A stretch of DNA of 64,000 nt from Ovis canadensis (taxonomy: Eukaryota > Chordata > Mammalia > Artiodactyla > Bovidae), in contig NC_091727.1 in NCBI RefSeq assembly GCF_042477335.2, forward strand, positions 128,247,501 to 128,311,500. Reading direction: 5' to 3'. The position numbers and the translations under genes are program-made. This document shows, one piece after another, positions 1-11,392 of the stretch. The notes beneath the pieces were generated by a model. That model had not been told where the DNA came from. It saw only the letters and a list, made by a program, of their open reading frames with translations, and searched no databases. Positions within the stretch are counted from its first letter, which is position 1. The number at the start of each line of letters is the position of its first letter.

Positions 1-404
1 GATACTTACTAGACACATCAGCAGGAGCATTCACCTCACACATAGATACATAAGAAATCATAAATAATCGCTTCCTTAATGCATTAAGTTCTGAAGTAGT
101 TTATAATGCATCCATCGATAAATGACATGTGATTATCAAAAATTCAATATTTGCCAAATTGCACAGGCATTTGGATACCCTCATTCATCAAAAAATTCTG
201 TATAAGTAAGAATCTCCCTCAATATTCTATGCTTATATGTTTGAAGAATTAAAAAATTGTAACTATACCACCTAGTAAATATCATACCAGCATTTATCTG
301 TGAAAAAAAAGATTGGTTTCAATACAATGGAAAATTCAACAGGTATGCCCACCTGAACTCAAAATTCTTGTCTTCTTCGGGTTGAATTCCTTTCCCTAAT
401 ACAT
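1..404. repeat. Segmental duplication, copy of 58191-58594
   Basis: Aligns without a gap to 58191-58594 with 15 mismatches in 404 bases (about 96% by direct count). The copies diverge abruptly after TTTCCCTAATACAT in both. The left edge is the window edge, so the duplication may extend further left. Confidence 0.95.
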
Positions 405-917
405 TTGTGGTGATGTACTAAACCCTGGTAACTGACATGTAATATGTGTTTATGGAGACAGGATTTATACTGGAGGAATCAAGTTCATTATGATGCCCCC
501 TAATCCAAAATGACCTGTATCCACATAAAAATGGGAAATATGTACACATAAACCTTCATATAGGGAGGAAACTGTGACCAGATATGGAAGGGTCACTGCC
601 ATCACCCCAAGCCAAAGAGAGAGAACTGGAACAGAGGCTTCCTTCACATCACTCTGAAGGAACCAAACCAGCTAACATCTTCAGTGGTATTTCTGGCCTC
701 CAAAAGCGTGAGACATTAAGTACATACTGTTCAATATACCGATTTCTGGCATTTCATACATCAGTTTCAGATAACTAATATGATATTTTTAAATCGCCAT
801 GATTAGAAACACACAATGAAGCAAGCAAAGAAAGAAAGGGCCAGAAGATAATTTCTCTTGATACCCTCTATGTTACCAAGAAAATAATCACACCTGATAC
901 CCTCTGTCTTACCTTTA

Positions 918-2016
918 TGTTGTTGTTGTTGTTCAGTCTCTCAGTCATGTCCGACTCTTTGTGGCTCCATGAACTGCAGCATACCAGGCTTCGCTGTCCT
1001 TCACTATCTCCTGCAGTGTGCTCAAAACCATGTCTGTTGGATTGGTGATGCCATCCAACCATCTCATCCTTTTTTGCTCCCTTCTCCTCCTGCACTCAAT
1101 CTTTCCCAGCATCAGGGTCTTTTCCAATGACTCAGCTCTTCTCATCGGGTAGCCAAAGTATTGGAGCTTCAGCTTCAGCATCCATCCTTCCAATGAATAT
1201 TCAGGGTTGATTTCCTTAAGGATTGACTGGTTTGATCTCCTTGCTGTCCAAGTGACTTGCAAGAATCTTTTCCAAGACCACAGTTCAAAAGCATCAATTC
1301 TTCGGCACTCAGCCTTCTTTATGGTCCAACTGTCACATCCACACAGGACTACTGGTAAAAACAATAGCTTTGACTGGATGGACCTTTGCTGTCAAAGTGA
1401 TGCCTCTGCTTTCTACTACACTGTCTAGCTTTGTCATAGCTTTTCTTCCAAGGAGCATGCAACTTTAAATTTCATGCCTGCAGTCACCATCCACAGTGAT
1501 TTTGGAGCCCAAGAAAATAGTCTGTCACTGTTTCCACTTTTTTCCCCATCTATTTGCCATGAAGTGTCGGGACCAGATGCCATGATCTTCATTTTTAATG
1601 TTAAGTTTTAAGGTTGCTTTTTCACTCTCCTCTTTCAAATTCATCAAGAGGCTCTTTAAGTTCCTCCTTACTTTGTGCCATTAGGGTGGTGTCATCTGCA
1701 TATGTCAGATTGCTGATATTTCCTCAGAAATCTTGATTCCAGCTTGTGCTTCATCCATTCCAGCATTTTGCATGATATTCTCTGCTTAGAATTTAAATAA
1801 GCAGAGTGACAATACACTGACTTGATGTACTCATTTCCCAATTTGGAATCACTCCATTGTTCCATATCTGGTTCTAACTCTTGCCTCTTGACCTGCATAA
1901 GGCTCCTTAGAAGACAGGTAAGGTGGTATGATGTTTCCATCACTTTAAGTATTTTACACAGTTTGTTATGCTCCACACAAAGACTTTATTGTATTCAGTA
2001 AGGCAGAAGTCAATGA
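918..2016 (-). mobile_element. BovB LINE, 5'-truncated 3' end
   Basis: On the minus strand it encodes the BovB ORF2 C-terminal part ([31 protein letters not shown]...) and ends in the CATGAGCGACTGAAC...AACAACAAC-type tail, seen here as a TTG run at 918-931. It is broken by several frame changes. It interrupts sequence homologous to the inverted-repeat arm. Confidence 0.85.
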
Positions 2017-2019
2017 TCT

Positions 2020-2660
2020 AAAGCAAATCAAAATATTACAAAGGATTGAAATCCCACAGAATGTTCTCTCTCTGCAGATGTACTAAATTAGAAATCAGTT
2101 TAAGATGAAAAGTAATAGGAAATCTGTTTCTTTAAAATTCATCAATACACTTATAGAAAAATGACATAAGTAAAATTCAAATATAATTTTTAAGGGCCAA
2201 GAAAAAATCACAATAGAAAATATATGACCCTTAACATGAACTTCACATTCAAATGTCTTGAGGTAAAAGGAGATATCTTAGAGTTTATATTAGTAAAATC
2301 CTTTCCTAAATTGATGCAAGAGGCTGAAGATATGACCTGATCTGAGTTCATATTTTATCCCCATGATTAAAAAGAAATATGGAACCAAAAAAGAACTGGC
2401 AGACTATCGCAGTTCCTTCTCCCTTCAGGCTGAATTTCATAGAAATACTATATCTGTTCAGCCCTGGTCACTCAAACACACATTCACTCAACAGCTGTGG
2501 CTCACAGCTTGCCAGTTGACCATTGGTTGTACCAGTGGAGACAGGAGATTGAGCTGCTTTTGCTGGACACTCTCTAATGGATGTAAAATTGCAGGCCATG
2601 GAAACTTGTGTTTTAAAGAGCAACCTGATTCTCTGCTAGAAAAACATTGATTTGAAACAT
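2020..2660. repeat. Third, partial copy of the H2BW 3'-flank unit
   Basis: Resembles 3330-3960 and 23470-24900. Shared marks are an ACAAAGGATTGAAATC-type start, a TTGATGCAAG block and a CCATTGG...GTGGAGAC block. It carries no histone sequence. It lies between a BovB insertion and unit A. I see no gene in it. Confidence 0.55.
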
Positions 2661-3768
2661 CTGTATGAGTGTTTAATAGAATTTCAGAAACCAGGGAACT
2701 AGAAAAGTTAAATCTTTGTGAAAATTTCGTTTTGCCATTCCTGTACTATATATCAATCCCCATTCATAAAATTACTTGCATGCTTAATCTGGCATATGTG
2801 TGATAAGTATAATATAGGTAGTGGATAGGTATATCTGTTTCTTCACTTTATCTATTGCATATCACACATAAAATACTTCTGAAGAATTCCATAATACACT
2901 TATGGGAGAATGAGAATAAAATGGGAAATGAAATTACTAGAACAATAATTTAGACATTATAGAACTCTATCATGTCTGACTGACCTAACGAAGCACTAAA
3001 TCTGGGCTCAAGAAAAGGCTAGAATTCTGCATTTTCTCTAGTTTTCTCTCATAGTTTGGCTGATACTGACATTGTTCACAGGTTTCTACATCCAAATACA
3101 GGAGTACTGAGAATTTTTTTTAATTTTGAAAATTTTTATTTAAGTTTAGCTGAGTTACAATATTATATTAGTTCAGGTTTACAACACAGTGTTCAATAAT
3201 TTTATATATTAGACTGTTCAAAGTTACTACAAAAATAATTGCTATGTTTCCCTCTGCTCTACAGTATATTCTTACTAAGAGTTCAAGCAAGTATAGTTTA
3301 AAATATGAAATACTGAATTCTAATGAAAATCATAGAAAATTACAAAAGATTGAAATCAAGTAGTGCATTCTCTCTTCAATGTTGTAGTAAGCTAGAAATT
3401 AATGGGGAAAAAAGGAATTGTAAAATCACCAACTACACTGAAAGTCACATACATACCTACAGAAAAAACAAAAGAACAGGTCAATGCACCAAGAAACACA
3501 ATGGATATTAAATTAAATAAATATTATTATAAGCATTAACACTCAAATTGCTAGAGTTAGAAGAAGGAGTCCTCTGAATTCTCTGAGTTGCTGAACATCC
3601 TTCTCTTATTTTGATGCAAGGAACTAGAGACATGTCCCACTACCAGATCTGGATGCCTGTACTTAAATCACCAAGGTTAAAAGCAACCACTTGAACAGAA
3701 AATCAACAAATAAACCATCACAACTCCTTCCTAATTAATCTCCAAGGTGAAAATCACAGGAAAGCTGT

Positions 3769-3857
3769 TATTGGCTCATCGCTGGTCCCCCACCACACTT
3801 TGGTCCTATCATTTGGCTTACTGATTTGCCAGTCCCATTGGCTGTTACTATGGAGAC
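3769..3857 (-). promoter_or_regulatory. Conserved CCAAT/X-box module in the H2BW 3' flank
   Basis: Two inverted CCAAT boxes (ATTGG at 3770-3774 and 3837-3841) and an RFX-like GTTACTATGGAGAC (3844-3857). The same layout recurs near 24,770-24,815 and, weaker, near 2,520-2,550. It resembles the X-box of the H2BW promoter. No transcript is recognised next to it. Confidence 0.35.
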
Positions 3858-4152
3858 TGTGGCTACAGCTTCTGTCATTCAGTGATCTCATCATTTGGGC
3901 AAAACTGCACTTAAGCCAAGACTTTTGCATAAACCCCAAAATGTTACAGGCTGTAAAAAAAGAAAGAAAGAAAGAAAGAGATAAATCTGAATTAGGTAGA
4001 ATACTAATTTCAGAAGGTATATTGCTTGATTCCAGATAATTATATTTTCAAATTTTACACTGCAATGGGGTCCTATTTTATGTTTTTAACTGAATCCAGA
4101 TTTCAGATATGTTGAAAGAGTAGTAATGGGTAATTATGATTTTTATATCTGC

Positions 4153-4368
4153 TGTGTAAATGGATGGTAAGTCATGTCTGACTCTCTGTGACCCTATGGA
4201 CCACAGCCCACCAGGCTCTTCTGTCCATGAGATTCTCCAGGCAATACTGGAGTGGGTTGCCATGTCCTTCTCGAGGGGATCTTCCAGACCCAGGGATCAA
4301 ACCTACCTCTCTTACATCTACCTGCATTGGCAGGGAGGTTCTTTACCGCTAGCGCCACCTGGGAAGGC
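4153..4368 (-). mobile_element. Bov-tA SINE
   Basis: tRNA-Glu-like head at the right end (AGCGCCACCTGGGAAG on the plus strand) and a BovB-like tail. Direct repeats TTTATATCTG(C/T)T flank it (4141-4152 and 4370-4381). Confidence 0.85.
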
Positions 4369-4804
4369 ATTTATATCTGTTACTGCATTTTATAGATTCC
4401 TATATCGAACATAAACATCTCTGAATGATACTCCTACATATAGGTGAGAGAATGACAATATGAAAGGTCAATGAAACTTTCATGGAAAGAATTTTGACCA
4501 TAAAGATCTCTAAACTGGCTGACAGAGAAACCATGGATAGAAATGACCTTTTAGGAAAGTGACGAGATGCAATATGGTTAAAAAAAGTTCATGATTTTCC
4601 ATAGAACAATTGACAATACAGACACATATTGATGAGGTTTATAATGTTTTCCTCAGGGTAGAAATGTTTTAACCATGGACAGTAGAGCACAGGGCGAGAA
4701 CCCAGAGTGCAAGTGACTGTTCAGTGCTGCAGGTCTTTTCCTGCCAAGTGAGTGGCTCTGAAAAGAGCTTTTGGTTTGCAAAGTTCCAGTGGTCAGGGGT
4801 CAGC

Positions 4805-5250
4805 CTATGTGCCGGAGGTATATTTGATGACCATGTTGGTGGCCTCTGACACGGCATGCTTGCCCATCTCCCCAGGCAGCAGCAAGTGCACAGAGGTCTG
4901 GATCTCTCTGGAGTGACAGTGCAGCACTTGTTGTTGCGGGCCAGGTGCCCAGCCTCTTCGGCTATGGGCCGGAACATATCCATCACGAAGGAATTCACGA
5001 TGTTCACAGCCTCCTGTGAGAGACTCAAGCCCATGTGGACTTGCTTCAGCACCCTGGGGAAATAGCTGGCGAAGCTCTCAATGTTCTTGGAGGGGCGGCG
5101 ACTGTGATGGCCGCCGTGGCTGCAGCTGCGGTGGCCCTTTGGTATCTTCTTTGCCTTCCTTGGCTCCGTTTTGGAGGGCTCGGCTTCGCAGAGCTCAGTT
5201 CCTTCATTGCCCAGGTCTTCCTCAGACAGCTTAGATGATGGCTCATCCAT
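4805..5250 (-). pseudogene. H2BW-like: H2BW family pseudogene, copy A (paralogue of the intact copy)
   Basis: Reads as an H2BW protein from a Met at 5250: acidic tail, PRKAKK, then [46 protein letters not shown]. The histone frame is lost just after CTVTPE (about residue 115), where one base is missing relative to copy B. Beyond that point the next frame still encodes [20 protein letters not shown] and ends at a TAG at 4805-4807, so the rest of the fold is present but out of frame. As read, the open frame runs on to about 4669 with unrelated residues. A second single-base loss near the 5' end puts the ancestral ATG (5268-5270) out of frame, so the present start is an internal Met. Its promoter is also decayed. 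Only two small lesions separate it from a normal-looking gene, so it is young or an assembly error remains possible. Confidence 0.85.
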
Positions 5251-5315
5251 TTCAGACTCACCTTCCCCATAGTACAGGGAAGTACAGAAGTGGCTTCTGA
5301 GGGCTGGTGCCTGGC

Positions 5316-5417
5316 TTTATAAGCCCAGTCTGCCCTGATGTCATGGCAAGGTCCATATATGATTGGATAAAAATGCAAGTCAGGGAGGCCAGTCACTAGG
5401 TCATCCCATGTCATGTG
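5316..5417 (-). promoter_or_regulatory. Decayed promoter of H2BW copy A
   Basis: Aligns with the copy B promoter. TATA survives (CTTATAAA, 5316-5323) and so does the inverted CCAAT (ATTGG, 5362-5366). The CRE has become TGATGTCA (5336-5343), the X-box position reads GTCACTAGGTCATC (5392-5405) and the E-box reads CATGTG (5412-5417). The germ-line sites have therefore degraded together with the reading frame. Confidence 0.6.
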
Positions 5418-5529
5418 TCACTGAATGCCCCTCCCCCATTGGCTCCCTGTGGATCAATCACAGCAGGAATCTTTAAACTTGCTGTGACCTCCACCAGAAA
5501 CTCTTTGAACTACTTGGCACGTAGGAAAG

Positions 5530-5750
5530 GGCTTCCCGGGTGGCGCTAGTGTTAAAGATCTTGCCTGCCAGGGCAGGATATGTAAGAGACATGAGTTCGA
5601 TCCCTGGGTCAGAAAGATCACCTGGAGGAAGGCACGGCAACCCACTCCAGTATTCTTGCCTGGAGAATCCATGGACAGAGGAACCTGGCATGCTACCATC
5701 CATAGGGCTGCAAAGAGTCGGACAGGGCTGAAGCGACTTAGCAAGCAGGC
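5530..5750 (+). mobile_element. Bov-tA SINE
   Basis: Full head GGGCTTCCCGGGTGGCGCTAG and BovB-type tail. Flanked by CA(C/T)GTAGGAAAG repeats at 5518-5529 and 5751-5762. Confidence 0.9.
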
Positions 5751-5770
5751 CATGTAGGAAAGAGATTAGA

Positions 5771-5988
5771 GAGCAGAGTTAGTCGCTCAGTTGTGTCCGA
5801 CTGTGCTATCCCATGGACTGTAGCCTGCCAGGCTCCTCTGTCCATGGGATTTTCCTAGCAAGAATACTGGAGTGGGTTGCCATTTCCTCCTCCAGGGGAT
5901 CTTCCTAGCCCAGGGATCGGACCCATGTCTCTTTCATCTCCTGCATTGGAAGGCAAGTTCTTTACCACTAGTGCCACCTGGGAAGCCA
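5771..5988 (-). mobile_element. Bov-tA SINE
   Basis: Standard Bov-tA in reverse, from a TTAGTCGCTCAGTTGTGTCC tail to a GCCACCTGGGAAGCC head. Confidence 0.85.
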
Positions 5989-6092
5989 CACTCAATACTG
6001 TCTGAGTGTAATTTAATTAAGGAGTGAAAAGGATGAGTACATGCCATCCTTTTGTGTTGTACAGGCAGAACTCAGAAAATGTTATACACTTC

Positions 6093-6371
6093 TTTGGAAG
6101 GAATGATGCTAAAGCTGAAACTCCAGTACTTTGGCTACCTCATGCAAAGAGTTGACTCATTGGAAAAGACTCTGATGCTGGGAGGGAGTGGGGGCAGGAG
6201 GAGAAGGGGATGACCAAGGATGAGATGGCTGGATGGCATCATGGACTCGATGGATGCGAGTCTGAGTGAACTCTGGGAGATGGTGATGGACAGGGAGGCC
6301 TGGCATGCTGCGATTCATGGGGTCATAAATAGTCAGACACGACTGAGCGACTGAACTGAACTGAACTGAAC
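6093..6371 (+). mobile_element. BovB LINE, short 3' end
   Basis: Encodes the last part of BovB ORF2 ([15 protein letters not shown]-type) and ends in the (CTGAA) repeats typical of the BovB 3' end. Confidence 0.85.
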
Positions 6372-6540
6372 AAATATATAACTAATACTGAAAATAAATG
6401 TATCCAAAAATATCCATTTTCCCTTTTTAAATAAACACTGAAATTCTGGGCTTCCTTTTTAATAGTCCATTAATTCAACAGTCCTCTAAACACTGAACTG
6501 CATCCCTGCAGTGTTTTTTAGTCACTACTCTAGGGAGTAG

Positions 6541-6812
6541 TGGAGAAGGCAATGGCAACCCACTCCAGTACTCTTGCCTGGACAATCCCATGAATGGAGG
6601 AGCCTGGCAGGCTGCAGTCCATGGGGTCGCAAAGAGCCTGACACAACTGGGTGACTTCACTTTCACTTTTCACTTTCATGCATTGGAGAAGGAAATGGCA
6701 ACCTACTCCAGTGTTCTTGCCTGGAGAATCCCAAGGACGGCGGAGCCTGATGGGCTTCCGTCTATGGGGTTGCACAGAGTCGGACATGACTGAAGCGACT
6801 TAGCAGCAGCAG
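6541..6812 (+). mobile_element. Bov-A2 dimeric SINE
   Basis: Two Bov-A monomers joined by the TTCACTTTCACTTTTCAC linker, with an AGCAGCAGC end. Flanked by CTAGGGAGTAG at 6530-6540 and 6813-6823. Confidence 0.9.
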
Positions 6813-6904
6813 CTAGGGAGTAGCCTATTTTCTGAGATAGAAATGCAGACATCATTCTGTTTTCATGGAGGCAGTCGTGCACAAGAGTGTTGAGATGAGG
6901 TCTT

Positions 6905-7096
6905 GAAGGTGGAACCCCATGTGACCCCATGGACTGTAGCCTATCAGGCTCCTCCGTCCATGGAATTTTCCAGGCAAGAGTGCTGGAGTGGGTTGCCATT
7001 TCCTTCTCCAGGGGATCTTCCCGACCCAGGAATCAAACCCGGGTCTCCCACATTACAGGCAGACGCTTTACCGTCTGAGCCACCAGGGAAGCCCCT
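6905..7096 (-). mobile_element. Bov-tA SINE
   Basis: Reverse-oriented, with a tRNA-like head at TCTGAGCCACCAGGGAAGCC and a slightly shortened tail. Confidence 0.8.
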
Positions 7097-7139
7097 CATG
7101 ATGGGATTAGTAACCTTAAAAAAAAAAAAAAGACACTAA

Positions 7140-8600
7140 AAAGTAAGAAGGCAGCTGTCAGCAAGCCAAGGAGAAGGCCCTTACAAGCACAGAATCTCCC
7201 AACACCTTGATTTTGGACTTCCAGACTTAAGAACTGTGAGAAATACATGTCTTATTTAAAGGTCACCCAGTCTATAGAATTTTGTTATAGCAGCCTGAGT
7301 AAATACAAGTGATTGTAAAAAAAAGTTTCAACAATCAAGTACAAATCCTCTTGAAACAAATGTCAAAACAGAAAATCTCAACAAAACAAACAAAACCCAG
7401 ATGTTATAATTATAACATAGAACTAAATGGAACGTTTAGAACTGACAAATGTAATCACAGAAACTTTTAAAAACTCAGTGGATGGGGTCAACAGTATAGT
7501 GTAAGTGACAGAGGAAAGAATCAGTGAATTTGAGGAATATGAATAGAATTCACCCAAACTGAACAACAGAGAGAAAACAAGCCAAAAAAAAAAAAAAAAA
7601 AAAAAGCTGAACAGAACCTTAGCAATCTGTAGGAAAAAAAAAAAAAAAAAAAAGGATCATCAGAATCCCAGATGGGAAAAAGAAAGAAGAAAGAGTATCT
7701 GAAGAAATAAGGCCTGAAATTTCCCCAAATTTGGTGAAAGGATAAGCCTAAAGATCTAAGAAGCAAAGCAAACTCCAAATAATCAATCCACACCAAGACC
7801 CATTATAACTCGATTCCGGAAAACTAAAAATAAAGAAAAAACTTTGAAAGCAACCAAAGGAAAAGGGCAACAGTACCTACCATCAGTCTGAATGAAGACA
7901 GATTTCTCATCTAAACCTTGGAGAAGTGCCAGAATATTTTTCGAGTGCTGAAAGAAAAGAATTTTAATCCACGAATTCCATACCTTACGAAACTATCCTT
8001 CAGGAATGAAAGAGAGAAAAAAAAGTGGTCAGATAAAGAGAAGCTAAGAGCATTTGTCGTTAGCATTGGTTAAAGGAAGTTCTTCAGACAGAAAGGTTAT
8101 TGTATTAGTTTTCTAGGCCTGCCACAACAAAATATCAGGATTTGGGTGGTTTAAACAACAGAAATGTATTGTCTCACAATCTGGAGACAAGGAGTCTTGA
8201 AGTCATGGCTTCAGGGGCCCTGCTCCCTCTGAAACCTGGATGGAGGACTCCTCCCTTTGTGCTGCCTGGGTTCTGGTGGTTGACGGCAGTCCTTGGGGTT
8301 CCAAGACCTGAAGCTAAAGCACTTCCATCTCTGTCTCCCTCATCACAGGGCATTCTCCCCTGGGTTTCTGTGTCTCTTCTCTTCTTGTCAGTACAATGCT
8401 CGTTCTGCATAAGGGTCTCCTCTATTCCAATATGACCTCACTGGAGCTACTTACAGCTGTAACAACTCCATTTCTAAATCAGGTCACATTCGGAGGTCCT
8501 GGGGGTCAGGAATTCAACAGACCTTTGGGGGAGACACAATTTAGTAAATTACCAAAGAAAAGTTTACAAACTGTAGGTTGCCATTCATATAATCTCAAAA
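7140..8600 (+). repeat. Ancient interspersed repeats including L1 ORF1 remnant
   Basis: 7370-8095 reads like a decayed mammalian L1 ORF1 region (AGAAAGCAACCAAAGG, GAATTCCATACC, TTCAGGAATGAAAG phrases common to old L1M). 7190-7310 and 8100-8560 are pieces of old mammalian interspersed repeats (AACTGTGAGAAATA and TATTAGTTTTCTAGGCCTGCC). I do not assign a family to these two. No host gene is seen. Confidence 0.5.
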
Positions 8601-8784
8601 TGAGAAAATTATAGAGATGGAGAAGAGATTCATCACCGCTGATGCTTACAGAGGTGAATTGAGGGACCAGAATACCATGCGTGACTATAAGGGGGTAGGA
8701 GGAGGGAGACCTTTGTGATGATGGAAATGTACCTATCTTGACTGTAAGGGTTTAATGAATCAATATGTGTGATAAAATAATCCC

Positions 8785-8921
8785 CTGGAGGATGAAATGA
8801 CAACCCACTCCAGTATTCTTGCCTGGACAATCCTACAGACAGAGGAGCCTGGCGGGCTACAGTCCATAGGGTTGCAAACAGTCCAAGTCGACTGAAGCAA
8901 CTTAGCACACTCAAGCACACA
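8785..8921 (+). mobile_element. Bov-tA SINE fragment, head missing
   Basis: Matches the Bov-A body from the GGAGGATGAAATGACAACCC segment to the tail ACTTAGCACACTC. Confidence 0.75.
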
Positions 8922-8982
8922 GCTCGAGCAGGAACTCTCTGATGTGTTCAGAAGACTGCTCCTCAAAATCATAGGACATATA

Positions 8983-9076
8983 TGTGTGCGTCCATGCCCA
9001 GTCACTTCAGCCGTGTAAGACTCTTTGCAATCCCATTGACTGTAGCCCACCAGGCTCTTCAATCCATGGAATTATC
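8983..9076 (-). mobile_element. Bov-tA SINE fragment
   Basis: Tail and first part of the body in reverse (CACTTCAGCCGTGTAAGACTC...GGAATTATCCAG). It breaks a stretch shared by units A and B. Confidence 0.7.
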
Positions 9077-9263
9077 CAGAACTGACCTGCTATTATCTAT
9101 ATAGTACTCATCAAATTCCATGAGAAAAAGTAAAAATAGCAAACCCACATCCTCCAAAGATGGAACAGGAATAGAAACGGAATACTTACAAATTATTAAA
9201 AATACTTCTGTATTTATGGATTTAAACTTAAATATTTAAAATTTAACGTTTTACATTTTGCAG

Positions 9264-9494
9264 GTGTGCTCAGTCCCTTCAGTCATGTCCAGCTTTTCGG
9301 GATTCCATGGACTGTAGCCCACCAGGCTCCTCAGTCTATGAGTTTTTCCAGGCAAGAATATTGGAGCGGGTTGTCATTTCCTTCTCCAGGGGATCTTCCC
9401 AGCCCATGGATCGAACCCAGGGATCAAACCCTCATCCCTTGCATCTCCTGCATTGGCAGGTGAATTCTTTACCACTAGCACCATCCGGGAAGCC
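9264..9494 (-). mobile_element. Bov-tA SINE
   Basis: Complete reverse copy from TGTGCTCAGTCCCTTCAGTC to CCATCCGGGAAGCC. Confidence 0.85.
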
Positions 9495-9504
9495 TCCCAA
9501 AAGT

Positions 9505-9770
9505 TAGCAAATCACCTCAAATTAATCCATAAGTCCAGTAACACTCCAATAAAAAAAGTAATGCTAACAAGCCCATTTTTTTGTGGAAGTTGAAAATTGA
9601 TTACAAAACTATAAAAGGCATATACAGAAAATTGATTTATCAAGGATGTTGCACTGCAAAAGAGTGGAGAAAGGGTGCATAATTGATGGATAAAGAATGG
9701 TCTTGATCTGGGGACTGGTTTTATTGGGTGTCTTCATTTTGTGAACATTCATCAAGATGTACAATTAAGA
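9505..9770 (+). mobile_element. Old L1 fragment
   Basis: Contains decayed L1 3' phrases (AAGTCCAGTAACACTCCAATA and TCTTCATTTTGTGAACATTC). No usable frame. Confidence 0.45.
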
Positions 9771-10054
9771 AATGGCCTTTTTCTGTATGTGTGTTATGCT
9801 TACCTGCCTGATAGAAAACTTTCTCACTAGTAGTGTTGCATGTGTACCAAATGTGGTTCTTTCCTCAAACAGGTTTATTTCAGTTACACTTATTGTAAAC
9901 CAAATAAGAATGGTTTATAAACCAAGCCAACAAAAGAGGAAAGCAGTTAAGATTTTCTTGGAATACAGAGAAATTTTGCAAAGTATGTTATAGACCAATA
10001 ATTAGAATATAAATTATGTAAAGCCACATGAGAAGCAATATTAAGAAGACAAAC

Positions 10055-10355
10055 AGGGTTCCCTGGTGGCTCAGTGGTAAAGAATCTGCCTGCAATTGAG
10101 GAGACATGATTTCCACACCTAGTCCAGGAGGATCCCACATGCTGTGGAGCAACTTTGCTGTGCTTTAAAGCCTGGGAACTGGAGCCCCTGTGCCCTAGAG
10201 CCTGTGCTGCACAACAAGAGAACGCAATATAATGAGAAACTCATGGACTGCAACTAGAGAGTAACCCCTGCTTGCCATTACTAGAGAAAAGGATGTGTGC
10301 AGCAACTAAAACCCAGTGCAGCCCTCCAAATAAATAAACAAATAAGATAATTTTA
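10055..10355 (+). mobile_element. CHR-type tRNA-Glu SINE
   Basis: Starts with the tRNA-Glu-like GGTTCCCTGGTGGCTCAGTGG but continues with the CACAACAAGAGAA...AACTAGAGAGTAACCCC body of the older cetartiodactyl CHR type, and ends in an AAATAAATAAA run. Confidence 0.7.
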
Positions 10356-10639
10356 AAAAAGAAGACAATAGAAAAATGGGTAAAGGACATCAAAAGATAA
10401 TTCACAAAAGAGGAAAAGAAATATGTTTGTTCAGAAAAACCTATAAAGAGATCACACCCAAGACATAAACTGGGAAAGGCAGGTTCAACACTAGGGAGAT
10501 ACTCATTTTCACCTCTTACACTGGTTTAAAAAAATTTAAAAATAATTATCTGCAAGAATGTGGGGGAAATGGGTACTCTTCTATAGCTGTGTGTGTAAAT
10601 TGATGTAATTACTATTTGTCAGTGTCTAGTGAGGTTGAA

Positions 10640-10915
10640 CAGAGAAGGCAATGGCAACCCACTCCAGTACTCTTGCCTGGAAAATCCCATGAGAAGAGAA
10701 GACTGGTGGGCTGCAGTCCACAGGGTCACTAAGAGTCGGACACGACTGAGTGACTTCACTTTCACTTTTCACTTTCATGTATTGGAAAAGGAAATGGCAA
10801 CCCACTCCAGTGTTCTTGCCTGGAGAATCCCAGGGACAGGGGAGCCTGGTGGGCTTCTGTTTATGGGGTTGTACAGAGTTGGACATGACTGAAGTGACTT
10901 AGCAGCAGCAGCAGC
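10640..10915 (+). mobile_element. Bov-A2 dimeric SINE
   Basis: Dimer with the CACTTTTCACTTTCATG linker and an (AGC)n end. Flanked by AGTGAGGTTGAA at 10628-10639 and 10916-10927. Confidence 0.9.
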
Positions 10916-10927
10916 AGTGAGGTTGAA

Positions 10928-11143
10928 TGGGCTTTCCAGGTGCTGCTAATGGTAAAGAACCCACCTGCCAATTCAAGAGGCATAAGAGACACAGATTCGA
11001 TCCCTGGGTCAGGAAGATCCCCTGGAGGAGGGCATGGCAACCCACTCCAGTATTCTTGCCTGGAGAATCCTATGGACAGAGGAGCCTGGTGTGCTACAGT
11101 CCAAAGAGTCAAATATGACTGAAGCAACTGAGCATGCACACAC
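10928..11143 (+). mobile_element. Bov-tA SINE
   Basis: Full copy from GGGCTTTCCAGGTGC. Flanked by the same AGTGAGGTTGAA at 10916-10927 and 11144-11155, so it shares its target with the neighbouring Bov-A2. Confidence 0.9.
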
Positions 11144-11349
11144 AGTGAGGTTGAAGATGCACATACGTGTCATTTAGCAATTCCAGCTCTAAGAAGCATA
11201 TTTATAGAGTAATGAAAGGCTATAACAAGAGTATTCGTTACAGCATTCTTTGTAATAGCAAAAAAAGAGAAGCAACTCAAAGATGTTTACAAGAATGGCA
11301 TGCCTAAGGAAACTATTCATAAAATGGCATATTATATACCAGTTAAAAT

Positions 11350-11390
<41 letters not shown>
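11350..11390. repeat. (TA)n microsatellite
   Basis: An almost pure TA run of about 40 bases inside old L1 sequence. Confidence 0.95.

Positions 11391-11392
<2 letters not shown>

Larger units (their letters stand above)
2665..9265. repeat. H2BW duplication unit A
   Basis: Paralogue of 22765-27400. Matching stretches include 2665-2900 with 22766-23010, 3110-3430 with 23240-23560, 3590-3960 with 24050-24900, 4380-5450 with 25690-26700, and 8935-9260 with 27145-27345. SINEs, old L1 and other repeats between 5460 and 8920 have no counterpart in unit B. Confidence 0.8.

Noticed and set aside
465-647. Small minus-strand frame resembling a plus-strand frame at 29527-29724 (both with GHFGLGGI-MN)
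   Set aside because: The likeness is explained by the duplicated arm DNA. In the 30 shared codons amino-acid-changing differences outnumber silent ones (about 8 to 6), so there is no sign of protein selection.
6703-6999. Many frames reading MATHSSTLAWKIPWTEE or SPGKNTGVGCHFLL
   Set aside because: These are the well-known translations of Bov-tA/Bov-A2 SINEs, not genes. The same peptides recur throughout the window.
7567-7655. Two long A runs inside the old L1 region, considered as retrocopy tails
   Set aside because: They fall within recognisable L1 ORF1-like sequence and lack a poly(A) signal or flanking repeats.
8142-8435. 97-codon plus-strand frame
   Set aside because: Sits in an old interspersed repeat with frames open on both strands.
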